Part shown: positions 8,727 to 16,548 of the stretch, one piece after another
How the letters are laid out: each line of letters opens with the position of its first letter
How positions within the stretch are numbered: the stretch's first letter is position 1
Assembly (NCBI RefSeq): GCF_029894125.1
Contig: NZ_JARXYZ010000028.1
Location: 1-64,000 of the forward strand
Length of the DNA stretch: 64,000 bases
Direction: 5' to 3'
DNA from: Kitasatospora sp. MAA19
GTDB taxonomy: Bacteria; Actinomycetota; Actinomycetes; Streptomycetales; Streptomycetaceae
Program-made: the position numbers and the translations under genes
Notes under the pieces: generated by a model
What the model was told of the DNA's origin: nothing
The model's input: the letters and a program-made list of their open reading frames with translations, nothing else
Databases searched by the model: none

Positions 8727-11537
8727 TCACGACTGCTCCCCCGCCCGCAGCTCGGTGGCGATTTGGCGCCGGCCGGCGACCAGCGTCTCCAGCGCCACCC
8801 CGAGGCCGACCAGCAGGGCCAGACCCGCGGTGGGCAGCAGCACCGGCAACAGCACCGGGGTCAGCGCGTCGCCGACGTTGGCGCCGACCAGCGTCGAGAT
8901 GTCGAAGGCGCCGCCCAGCAGGGCGACCGCCGCGACCGCGACCAGGCCGCCGCCGACGGCCGCCGCAAAGGTCTGCGGCAGCGCCTCGGTGACGATCAGC
9001 GCCAGCCCCTGGCGGGGCCGCAGACCCATGGTGCGCAGCCGGGCGAGCAGGGCCGTGCGGTCGGGCGCGGCCCGGAACAGCGTCAGCAGCACGGCGAGCA
9101 GGGCATACCCGGCTCCGGCGGCGGCCGCGTACCAGAACAGCCGCCCGGCGGCGTGCTGCAGCGGGTCGTCGCCGAGCGCGGCGGCGGTCTCCCGGCTGCT
9201 GCGCACCGTGTATCCCGCGGGCAGGCCGTGGGTGGCCTTGCCGACGGCCGCAGCGTCGTCCGCGATCAGCTTGGCCAGACCGACCGGCCGGGCCCCGCTG
9301 TTGTCCCGCAGGGCCGTCCTGACCCCTTCGGGGTCGACATCGCCGACGGCGAACCACTCGTTCACCCGCTTGGCGTCCGGCAGTCGCTCCCAGGCGGGGC
9401 CGGCGGGCACCACGACGAACGGCTTGCCCGGGTCCGGCAGCGCGGGGGTGGCGCCGACGGTCCCGGCGACGGTGAGGCGCAGGTCGTTGCCGTTGGGCGT
9501 GCGCACCTGGGACGACCCTGCGGCCAGGCGCTTGGCAAGGTCGCGGCTGACCAGCGCGGGCACCGGGGTGTCCCGGCCGCCGGACGTCCCGGCCAGCTTC
9601 GCCGGATCGAGCTCGCCGACCCCGAGGGTCCGGGCGATCTCGGCGTACGCCGCCGGATCGACCACCAGCACCAGGTAGGCCTCGGTGTAGCTCTGGTCGG
9701 CGCCGATGATGCGGGCGTTGGGCTCGACCCAGACCGCGGTCGAGGCCCGGACGCCCGGCAGCGCGCCGGCGGCCTTGGTGAACGGCTCGGTCAGGGTGGC
9801 GTAGCCCGGGAGGGAGACACCGACGTCCCCGCCCGTGGCGATGCGCGCGGCGCGGGTCCGCACGTGATCGACGGTGTCGAGCACGGTGGCGCCGAAGCCT
9901 GTCGTGGTGACGGCGATCAGCAGGGCGAGCAGCGGCAGCGCGGAGGGCTTTCGGCGGCCCGAGCTGTCGCGGGCGGCGCGGGCCAGGCCGAGGAAGCCGA
10001 TCAGGCCGCGGCCCCGGCCGGTGAGGGCGGCGAGCCAGCCGACCACCAGCGGCTGGATCCTGGCCAGCAGCAGCCCGCCGGTGACGGCGAGCAGGAGCGG
10101 GGCGGCGACCAGCAGCGGATCCAGTCCGGCGCCGGTGCCGACGCCCCGGCGCCGGACCTCCGCCACGGCCGCGGCGGTGACCGCCAGGACGGTGAGTTCG
10201 CCGACCAGTCGGCGTCGCCCGCCGGCCGCCCGCCGGCGCGCCCACAGCAGGGCCGCGCGGGCCGGGAAGGCCAGCAGCGCGATCAGGGTCGCGACCAGGG
10301 CCGCCAGCACCGAGCGGTCCCACCGGGGGGCGGGCAGCAGCACCAGGGCGAGGGCCGTTCCGAGTACGGCGGCCGGCAGGACGGTGACCGAACCCTCGCC
10401 GGTCAGCCGTCGCAGCACCCCGGCAAGGGAACCGCCGCGGGCCCGGAGCAGCCTGATCTCGGCGGTGCGCCGGTCGGTGGTGAGGGCAGCGGCCAGGAAC
10501 AGCACCACGGTTGCGACGCCCGCCACGCCGGCCGGGCCGATCGTGCTGAGCGGCAGCGAGGCCTGGTAGCGGTCGTCCGCCCGGCTGAGGATGTCGGGAA
10601 GGCCCGAGGAGGTGTGCAGGTCGCGGCGCCCGGTCGCGCCGGCCAGGGCGGTGGCGTCGCGCCCGATCAGCAAGGAGCTGAGGATGCTGCGGGTGCGGTC
10701 GAGCTGGTCGGCGTGCAGCGAGGCGGTGTCGACGGGCAGCCGCCAGAAGTTCTCGGCGTTCGAACCCCAGCGGGCCATTGCGGGCAGGCTGTCGCCGTCG
10801 ACGAATCCGCTGGTCATCCAGTGCTCGTGCCCGGGGTCGGTCCTCAGGCAGGCGCGGGCCGGGCAGCCGAGGTCCTCCCAGAACGGGTCCTGGGGGTCGT
10901 TGACCTGGTAGAGGCCGACCACCACGGTGGTCCGCTTGGCGCCCGAGCCCTCGGCGCCGTTGTCGATGACGTCACCGAGCTTGATGTGAATGGTCTCGGC
11001 GGCCTTCTTGCTGATCACGATCGGCAGCGGACCGCCGACGGCGCCGGGGGGCGGCCAGGTGCCGTCGGTGAGGGTGGCCCGGGCGGTCAGGTCGTGCAGG
11101 TAGAGCAGGCCGAGGACCGGGTCGGTCCTCTTTTCCGCGATCCGGACGTACTCCGGATTGCCCATGCCGCGGTCGCCCAGGGCGCGGGTGCCGTAGGCCT
11201 GGCCCGGCTGGGTCAGCGTCAGCTGCCGGCCGACCATCTCGGTGAGCTGCCGCTGTACCCGGTCGAGTTCGACGGCGTTGTCGTCGTCCTGCGTCTTGGA
11301 GGTGGTCTGCAGGCTGCTCTGGCTGAGGCCCTTCTGGCTGACGAAGTCCTGGAGCGCCGCGTCCGCGCCCCGGTCCGCGATGCGGGGGAAGGCCGCAGCC
11401 AGGAAGACGGTGACGAACGCGAGGGCCGCCATGAGCAGCGCGGCCAGCGGGCTCGCCCGCAGCCTGGTGCGGACCCAGCGCGCGGGGCAGTGGGCGGTGT
11501 CGGTGGTGGGCACGCGGGTGCCGGCCTGGGTGGTCAC
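8727..11537 (-). CDS. FtsX-like ABC transporter permease
   Basis: A 936-residue membrane protein of the FtsX/MacB permease superfamily. It has one N-terminal membrane span (about residues 35-60), a large extracytoplasmic domain, an FtsX core with several spans near residues 330-430 (ending before ALTTDRRTAEIRLLRARG), a second extracytoplasmic region, and a C-terminal FtsX core (LARLRTMGLRPRQGLALI, then TM segments). Such permeases work with a MacB/LolD-type ATPase to export lipids or peptides or to move envelope molecules. It starts at GTG 11537 behind GGAGGAGAT. The start overlaps the stop of the upstream permease-like gene by 4 nt, so the two are translationally coupled. The only ATPase nearby (12603) is broken. 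Confidence 0.8.
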   Translation of the reverse strand: MTTQAGTRVPTTDTAHCPARWVRTRLRASPLAALLMAALAFVTVFLAAAFPRIADRGADAALQDFVSQKGLSQSSLQTTSKTQDDDNAVELDRVQRQLTEMVGRQLTLTQPGQAYGTRALGDRGMGNPEYVRIAEKRTDPVLGLLYLHDLTARATLTDGTWPPPGAVGGPLPIVISKKAAETIHIKLGDVIDNGAEGSGAKRTTVVVGLYQVNDPQDPFWEDLGCPARACLRTDPGHEHWMTSGFVDGDSLPAMARWGSNAENFWRLPVDTASLHADQLDRTRSILSSLLIGRDATALAGATGRRDLHTSSGLPDILSRADDRYQASLPLSTIGPAGVAGVATVVLFLAAALTTDRRTAEIRLLRARGGSLAGVLRRLTGEGSVTVLPAAVLGTALALVLLPAPRWDRSVLAALVATLIALLAFPARAALLWARRRAAGGRRRLVGELTVLAVTAAAVAEVRRRGVGTGAGLDPLLVAAPLLLAVTGGLLLARIQPLVVGWLAALTGRGRGLIGFLGLARAARDSSGRRKPSALPLLALLIAVTTTGFGATVLDTVDHVRTRAARIATGGDVGVSLPGYATLTEPFTKAAGALPGVRASTAVWVEPNARIIGADQSYTEAYLVLVVDPAAYAEIARTLGVGELDPAKLAGTSGGRDTPVPALVSRDLAKRLAAGSSQVRTPNGNDLRLTVAGTVGATPALPDPGKPFVVVPAGPAWERLPDAKRVNEWFAVGDVDPEGVRTALRDNSGARPVGLAKLIADDAAAVGKATHGLPAGYTVRSSRETAAALGDDPLQHAAGRLFWYAAAAGAGYALLAVLLTLFRAAPDRTALLARLRTMGLRPRQGLALIVTEALPQTFAAAVGGGLVAVAAVALLGGAFDISTLVGANVGDALTPVLLPVLLPTAGLALLVGLGVALETLVAGRRQIATELRAGEQS

Positions 11538-12211
11538 ATCTCCTCCACATGGCGCAGCCGGTTGGCCACGTCTCGACGGCGGCGTCCGACGAGGAAGGCC
11601 GACAGCAGCGGGACGACGGCGATCGCGGCCGTGAGCAGCAGGGCCTGGCCGACGGGCAGCTCGATCAGGGCCTCGGGCATGGGGCGGCGGGCGGCGGGTG
11701 TCAGGACGACGAACGGGACGATCAGGTGGACGAGCAGGGCGCCGAGGGCGAGCCCGACGGGCCCGCCGACGGCGTCCGGCCAGACGCCGGCGATCAGGCG
11801 CACCTGGTTGCGGTCGAGATCGGCGAGGACCGTCAGGTCGACCTTGGCCGTGCTGGACTGACCGGTCGCCGCGGTTCCGGCTGCGGCGGCGTCGCCGCCC
11901 GGCAGGCCGAAGGAACGGCTGCGTAACAGGCTGTCGCTGCGTACGGGCAGGTCCCCGAAGAGCTTCTGCCGGTAGGAGGCGAGTGCCTCCTCGTCCTTCT
12001 GACACTGTTCGAGGCGGTGTTCGGCGGTCACCACCACCGTGGTCCGAGCATGGCCCGAGCCCTGGAGCGCCTGCCGCAGGCCGGCCTGACCGACGCCGCT
12101 GTTGAAGGCCACCAGGGCGGTCACCACCGCCGTGGTGATCAGCGCCGTCAACAGGACGGCAGCAGCCAGCGGCAGTCGCCCGCGCAGTCTGCGCACGACG
12201 AAGCCGAGCAT
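11534..12211 (-). CDS. Short FtsX-type permease with an apparent internal deletion
   Basis: 225 residues. The N-terminus (FVVRRLRGRLPLAAAVLL) is the first membrane span of the same permease type as its downstream partner and is followed by about 100 residues of the extracytoplasmic domain. After VWPDAVGG the sequence passes straight into the terminal membrane spans and cytoplasmic tail (VGRRRRDVANRLRH). Relatives of this type run to about 900-1100 residues, so several hundred residues seem missing, in frame. ATG 12211 follows GGGGAGGAACTTG. Coupling to the next gene by GTGA is intact. It may be a nonfunctional relic or a minimal partner; the first is more likely because the ATPase is also damaged. 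Confidence 0.6.
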   Translation of the reverse strand: MLGFVVRRLRGRLPLAAAVLLTALITTAVVTALVAFNSGVGQAGLRQALQGSGHARTTVVVTAEHRLEQCQKDEEALASYRQKLFGDLPVRSDSLLRSRSFGLPGGDAAAAGTAATGQSSTAKVDLTVLADLDRNQVRLIAGVWPDAVGGPVGLALGALLVHLIVPFVVLTPAARRPMPEALIELPVGQALLLTAAIAVVPLLSAFLVGRRRRDVANRLRHVEEM

Positions 12212-12602
12212 CAAGTTCCTCCCCAGTTGCGTCCCGGCCTCGCCCATCGATCCGATCCGGGCACATAGCGGCCCCAGCTGGACACCTGGCAGGCACATCG
12301 GCGCAGTGATCACCGGCGTTCGGTCGCCGGATAGCGGACGATGCTGTCAGATTCGATCCGGGAGCGGAAGTGACTTGCGCGAATCAAGTAAGTAATGAGC
12401 AAATTCCTTGCATCGATAGCGTCTCCACCGGGGGTCAGCCGTTGGAATGCCATGCACACTTCACGAATCCGCCTTCACCGCACGTCTTTGACCAGGGGAC
12501 CTCTCTTCATGAATTTCCTGTTCGGGACGGTGAACCCGCGAAGCCGACCCATCCGTTGACCCGGACGGAATCGGCTAGCCGCCGCCCACAGGGGGACACC
12601 GA
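12212..12602. other. Intergenic region, A/T-richer, divergent promoters expected
   Basis: About 390 bp between the divergent FtsX-type and ABC ATPase genes. It is A/T-rich around 12360-12420. A TTGACC (12556-12561) about 14 bp before TAG (12576) could be part of a promoter for the ATPase remnant. No coding sequence is supported. Confidence 0.4.
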
Positions 12603-12875
12603 ATGGCACAGCACCAGGCCGCCGACAGCGCCCTGGCGACCACCGGCCCGATGGTGGCCGTGACCGATCTCCGGCGCCGCTTCGGCACCGGCGAGCGGAC
12701 CGTCCACGCCCTGCGCGGCATCGGTTTCTCGATCGAGTGCGGTGAACTCACCGCACTCAAGGGCCGGCCCGGCTCCGGCAAGACCACCCTCCTCAACCTG
12801 GTCGGCCTGGCCGACCACGCCGACCAGCGACCCGGCGAGCTCTCCGGCGGCCAGCAGCAGCGCGTCGCCGGGTAG
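12603..12875 (+). pseudogene. ABC transporter ATPase, internally deleted and truncated
   Basis: Starts as a normal MacB/LolD-type ATPase (VAVTDLRRRFGTGERTVHAL) with Walker A GRPGSGKTT and LLNLVGL. It then jumps directly to the signature motif LSGGQQQRVA, so the roughly 90 residues carrying the Q-loop and helical domain are missing. A stop follows RVAG, so Walker B, D-loop and switch His are also lost. It cannot hydrolyse ATP. It is divergent from the FtsX genes and is probably their former motor. Just after the stop the DNA becomes an oxidase fragment on the opposite strand, marking a second breakpoint. Confidence 0.75.
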
Positions 12876-12906
12876 GCGGGGCGGGTCGGGCTCGTCGACC
12901 GTGCCC

Positions 12907-13153
12907 AGGTCGATGTCCGGACAGTTGACGTAGGTGCCGTCCGTCGCGGTGTCGATCTCCGGAACGCCGCCGGTCTCCCGGTAGACCTCCCGGTGGAGCC
13001 CGTCCAGGTACGCCGGGTGGTCGGCGTCCTCGGCCGGGTCGGTCCAATGGGTCTGGTACTGCAGCTTCATGATCGAGTCCCGCTGCGCCACGGCGGTCTC
13101 CTCGGGCCGGCGGGCATTGGTCCGGCAGCTGTAGGAATCGATCTGCACCAGCG
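12907..13153 (-). pseudogene. C-terminal fragment of a BBE-type FAD-linked oxidase
   Basis: The minus strand reads LVQIDSYSCRTNARRPEE, then RDSIMKLQYQTHW, VYRETGGVP and TDGTYVNCPDIDLG. These are recognisable blocks from the C-terminal substrate/BBE region of berberine-bridge-like FAD oxidoreductases. The N-terminal FAD-binding domain and the last 20-30 residues are missing, and no stop or start is positioned sensibly. It is bounded by the broken ATPase on one side and unassigned DNA on the other. Edges are approximate. Confidence 0.6.
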
Positions 13154-13367
13154 CGCCTTCCTCCACTTCTCGGGGCCGAGAGAGTCTGGCGGGCCGCACG
13201 TCAACAAGGGTGTTCGACTTTGTGAATCCATTGACGAATCAGTGTGACAGTACGTCATTTCTGGGGAATCCATCAGGGCCCTGGAGAGGGTGCCGAAAGG
13301 TTCCATTGTCAGTGGCACCGGCCATGGTCCACGACGAGTCCGGATAACCCGTTCCAGAGGAGGTTCA

Positions 13368-13538
13368 ATGTCGATCTTCTGTCGCATTGTCCGCGCAATC
13401 CTGGGTGTCGGCCGGAAAACGCGGTCGTGGCGGTCGGCACATCCGCCGACCACCACGACCACGGCCTCAGCGGCCGCTGTTTCGAGGGCTGGCCCCTCGG
13501 ACCCGAATCCGCAGGTAGTTACGGCGGCCGGGAGCTGA
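13368..13538 (+). CDS. Putative 56-residue small protein, unrecognised
   Basis: An ATG preceded at 4-5 nt by AGAGGAGG, one of the best ribosome-binding sites in the window. It encodes 56 residues. The first 20 (starting MSIFCRIVRAILGVGRKTR) are amphipathic and basic with one Cys; the rest is Thr/Ala/Ser/Pro-rich. I do not recognise the family. It lies in lower-GC DNA (13200-13440) between two gene fragments, with an inverted repeat just downstream (13545-13618). It could be a small regulatory or bioactive peptide, or a chance frame in recombined DNA. Confidence 0.35.
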   Translation: MSIFCRIVRAILGVGRKTRSWRSAHPPTTTTTASAAAVSRAGPSDPNPQVVTAAGS

Positions 13539-13544
13539 TACGAC

Positions 13545-13618
13545 GACAGGTGCACTTCCCATGTGAGGAGATCGAGGTTTCTACGCCTAATCGACTCGAA
13601 CATGAAAGTGCACCTGTC
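13545..13618. repeat. Inverted repeat, 13-bp perfect arms
   Basis: GACAGGTGCACTT (13545-13557) and its exact complement (13606-13618) bracket 48 bp; similarity continues inward imperfectly for about 7 bp. It could be a terminator for the small gene upstream or the trimmed end of an insertion element. A similarly spaced inverted repeat (57156-57176 with 57207-57227) sits at the start of the IS1380-like remnant. The nature of this repeat is not settled. Confidence 0.5.
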
Positions 13619-13769
13619 CGGTGAAGAAGATATCGCGTCGCCGTACCGTCTCCCGCGCCTCCGGTAGGCGCTGGACCAGGCTGAACGCCCGTGTGCTCGC
13701 CGCGCTGCCGGTCGCCGAGAAGATCGTGGCCGGTGAGGCCTTGTTCCGGCTCGGGGTCGGCCACTACGT

Positions 13770-14185
13770 GCGTAGGTCTGGGCCGTCCCGTTGGTCGGCC
13801 GGACGGCCGAGGGCGCCAGCGGGACGAAGCCGGCCGGCAGGCTGGAGTGGCGCACCAGGTCGGGGTGGCCGATCCGGCCGGTGTGCATGATCTGGGCGAA
13901 GATCCGCCCGTCCGCCGCGGGCACCGCGTCGGTGACCGTCCGCCAGGCCCGGAGCTGCTCGGTGCTGTGCAGGCCGGGGGTGCGGACGAAGCCCTGGCCG
14001 GCGGCGCTGGGCTGGCTGCCCTCGGTGATGATCACCGCGGCGGAGGCCCGTTGGGCGTGGTAGGTGGCGGCGGACGGACCCGGTACCCCTTCGCGGTCGG
14101 CCCGGTTGCGGGTGAGCGGGGCCATCGCGATCCGGTTGGGGAGGGTCAGGTGGCCCATCGTGATGTCGTCGAACAGGGTTGCCAT
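13770..14185 (-). pseudogene. N-terminal fragment of an old yellow enzyme (alkene reductase)
   Basis: About 139 codons of an OYE/NemA-like flavin reductase: LFDDITMGHLTLPNRIAMAP, TRNRADREGVPG, then GRIFAQIMHTGRIGHPDL and ending at NGTAQTYA. Normal family length is about 360 residues, so the catalytic His/Asn-Tyr region and most of the TIM barrel are gone. Downstream of 13770 the frame continues into unrelated sequence. The start ATG (14185) and a weak GGAG are intact, so the gene was truncated from its 3' side. Confidence 0.72.
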
Positions 14186-14243
14186 GGCGTACCTGCACTC
14201 CTTCGTCGGTGCGGTCGGTGGGCCCCGCCGGGTCTGCACCCGG

Positions 14244-14705
14244 TCAGGCCGGTTCCTGGTCGTAGCGCTGGAAGATCTCCCGGAGCCGTTCCTCGGTCGC
14301 CTCGTGCGGCAGCAGCGCGCTGATCTCCTCGAAGTGCCGCTCGTAGCCGGCCGGGTTGATCACGCTGAGCAGCTTGCCGGGCTCGTCCCCGATGTTGGTG
14401 AAGCCGTGGGCGGCCTTGCGCGGCAGGTAGCAGAACCCGCCGGGGCCCACCTCGGTGAGCTCGTCGCCGGCCCGGAACCTGAACAGGCCGCTCACGACGT
14501 AGAAGGACTCGGTGTGGGTGTGGTGCAGGTGGGGCGGCGCCCCGGTTCCGGGCGCGAACGCGGCCTCGATGATGGCCAGCGAGCCCGCGGTGTCGTCACC
14601 GCCGACCTTGAGCGAGAAGCGGTTGCCGAAGACGGTGAGTGGAGTGCCCTCCCCGCCCGGCAGTACCACGTACTTCGCGTTCTCGGCGTCCTGCCAACTG
14701 GTCAC
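14244..14705 (-). CDS. Cupin-domain protein
   Basis: A 153-residue single-domain cupin. Motif 1 (PPHLHHTHTESFYVVSG) supplies the metal-binding His59/His61/His64 and Glu66, and motif 2 includes His100 (RKAAHGFTN). The length fits small mononuclear cupins of the quercetinase-like group, which bind Fe, Mn or Ni. The substrate cannot be read from the sequence. It follows the aldo/keto reductase gene on the same strand but is separated from it by a strong hairpin. It is intact, unlike the flanking fragments. Confidence 0.82.
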   Translation of the reverse strand: MTSWQDAENAKYVVLPGGEGTPLTVFGNRFSLKVGGDDTAGSLAIIEAAFAPGTGAPPHLHHTHTESFYVVSGLFRFRAGDELTEVGPGGFCYLPRKAAHGFTNIGDEPGKLLSVINPAGYERHFEEISALLPHEATEERLREIFQRYDQEPA

Positions 14706-14733
14706 GGCTGTTGCTCCCTCGCGAGTGGGTGGT

Positions 14734-14782
14734 GGTCCGTCGCGGCCGCCGAGGACGGGGTGGTCGGCGGCCGCGACGGACC
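14734..14782 (-). terminator. Perfect 19-bp hairpin between the aldo/keto reductase and cupin genes
   Basis: Arms 14734-14752 and 14764-14782 are exact complements with an 11-nt loop, directly after the aldo/keto reductase stop (14792). It probably ends that transcript and implies the cupin gene has its own promoter. Confidence 0.7.
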
Positions 14783-14791
14783 GGCTTTCGG

Positions 14792-15772
14792 TCAGCCCTT
14801 GTCGATGGTGGCCAGCAGCGGCGCGGCGTAGCGGTCACCCGCGGTCGCCGGGACGAGGTCGGCGATCCGCTTCAGGTCCTCAGCGGAGAGCTTCAGCTCG
14901 GCCGCGCCGGCGTTCTCCTCGATCCGGGACGGGCGACGGGCGCCGAACAGCGGCACCACGTCCTCGCCCTGGGCCAGCACCCACGCCAGCGCGAGCTGGC
15001 CGGCGGTGGCGCCCTTCTCCTCCGCGACCACGGCGACGGCGTCGGCGATCGCCTTGTTCCGGGTGAAGTTCTCACCCTGGAACCGCGGGTCGTGGCGGCG
15101 GAAGTCGGACGGGTCGAGGTCCTCGGGCGAGTTGAAGCTGCCGCCGAGGAAACCGCTGCCCAGCGGCCGGTAGGCGGCCAGGGCGACGCCGAGCTCGCGC
15201 GCGGTCGGCAGGATCTCGTCCTCGACGTGGCGCTCCCACAGCGAGTACTCGGTCTGCAGCGCGGCGATCGGGTGCACCGCGTGGGCCCGGCGCAGCGTCG
15301 AGGAGGCCGCCTCGCACAGGCCGATGTGGCGGACCCGGCCCGCCGCCACCAGCTCGGCCAGCGCGCCGACGGTCTCCTCCACCGGGACGTTCGGGTCGAT
15401 CCGGGCGAGGTAGTAGAGGTCGAGGTAGTCGGTGCCCAGACGGGAGAGCGACAGCTCCACCGCCTCCTTGACGTACGCCGGGGTGCCGTCGACGACGCGA
15501 CGGCCGTCCGGCAGGGTGCGCATGCCGAACTTGCTGGCCAGCACGACCTCGTCGCGGCGGCCGGCGATCGCCTGACCGGTGATCTTCTCGGCGGTGCCCG
15601 GGCCGTAGAAGTCGGCGGTGTCGATCAGGTTGATGCCCGAGTCGAGGGCCTTGCGGATGGTGGCCACGGACTCCTGCTCGTCCGCTGCGCCGTAGCTGCC
15701 CGCCATCGCCATCGTGCCGAGGCCGAGGGCGGAGACGCGCGGGCCGTTGGTGCCGAGCTGCCTGGTGGTCAT
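14792..15772 (-). CDS. Aldo/keto reductase with an unusual catalytic-site residue
   Basis: A 326-residue NADPH-dependent TIM-barrel reductase of the YajO/AKR12-13 type. The catalytic Asp51 and Tyr56 (DTADFYGPG) and Lys81 (ASKFG) are present. The fourth tetrad position is odd: relatives read LYYxHRVDP, while here the sequence is LYYLARIDPN with Ala at about residue 123 in place of His. That substitution would be expected to weaken or change activity. ATG 15772 follows CGGAGA. An in-frame upstream extension has no ribosome site. It could be a reductase of altered specificity or a decaying gene. Confidence 0.85.
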   Translation of the reverse strand: MTTRQLGTNGPRVSALGLGTMAMAGSYGAADEQESVATIRKALDSGINLIDTADFYGPGTAEKITGQAIAGRRDEVVLASKFGMRTLPDGRRVVDGTPAYVKEAVELSLSRLGTDYLDLYYLARIDPNVPVEETVGALAELVAAGRVRHIGLCEAASSTLRRAHAVHPIAALQTEYSLWERHVEDEILPTARELGVALAAYRPLGSGFLGGSFNSPEDLDPSDFRRHDPRFQGENFTRNKAIADAVAVVAEEKGATAGQLALAWVLAQGEDVVPLFGARRPSRIEENAGAAELKLSAEDLKRIADLVPATAGDRYAAPLLATIDKG

Positions 15773-15838
15773 GGTTCTCCGATCAGTGATGAACTGGCCG
15801 CGCGGGGGATCCTGCGGCCGGATGAAGGCTGGTCCGCC

Positions 15839-15868
15839 CCGGTGCCCGCGAAACGTCGCGGGCACCGG
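15839..15868. terminator. Orphan 13-bp hairpin
   Basis: Perfect stem 15839-15851 with 15856-15868 and a 4-nt loop. No intact gene ends at it on either strand, so it is probably left from a deleted neighbour. Confidence 0.5.
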
Positions 15869-15971
15869 GCGAACCGTCCTACGAGAGTGAGGTGTCGGTG
15901 GCGGCCGCGGCCGCCATGCCCGCGGCGGCCGACGAGGCGGCGGCCGCCACCGAGCCGGCGATGGCGGATAT

Positions 15972-16478
15972 CAGGCGGTCGCCCTGGTGCACCCCTCCCA
16001 GCTGCCCGGCCCCGCCGTCCCGGGCGTGCCCGCGTACGTCGCCGACTACCTGCTCGACACCACCCGGGCCGTCGTCAACCTGGTCCGCCACCGCGTCCTC
16101 ACCCGCCACCCCGGCCTGCGCGTCATCCTCGCCCACGGCGGCGGCTTCCTCCCGTACGCCTCCCACCGGGTCGCGCACGCCCCCAACGTCTGGGGCGACC
16201 GCACCCTCGACCAGGTCCTCGCCGAACTGCGCCGCTTCCACTTCGACACCGCGCTGTCCTCCAGCCCGGCCGGTCTCCCCAGCCTGCTCGCCTTCGCCGA
16301 CCCGATGAACATCCACTACGGCAGCGACTGGCCCTTCGCCACCGACGACATCGACTACTTCCTCGCCGGTCTCGAATCCCACCCCCTCGACGACACCACC
16401 CGCGCCGCGATCGACCGCACCAACTCCGCCCGCCTCTTCGCCGGGGCGGCGTTCCTTGAGAGCGGCCGGTCCGAATAG
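15972..16478 (+). pseudogene. C-terminal half of an amidohydrolase (ACMSD-like)
   Basis: About 168 codons: VHPSQLPGPAVPG, then VRHRVLTRHPGLRVILAHGG, HYGSDWPFA and a normal stop. These are the second half of amidohydrolase_2/ACMSD-like decarboxylases, including a metal-ligand His in the LAHGGG strand and the catalytic Asp in GSDWPF. The N-terminal half with the HxH metal motif is missing. An internal GTG (15987) could start translation, but the product would lack half of the metal site. Confidence 0.72.
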
Positions 16479-16548
16479 CGGGTGCCCCGGCCCAGGAGCG
16501 TTGCGACGCTTCCGGACCGGGGCGGCTGGGACCGAGTCTGACGGTGTA

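Noticed and set aside
8250..11861. 1200-codon plus-strand frame opposite the FtsX permease
   Set aside because: Composition is Gln/Gly/Arg-biased with no recognisable domain. The minus strand has membrane spans and a good ribosome site.
12212..12313. Longer N-terminus for the short FtsX-type protein
   Set aside because: The in-frame extension is not hydrophobic and lacks a ribosome site. GGGGAGGAA sits correctly for the 12211 start.
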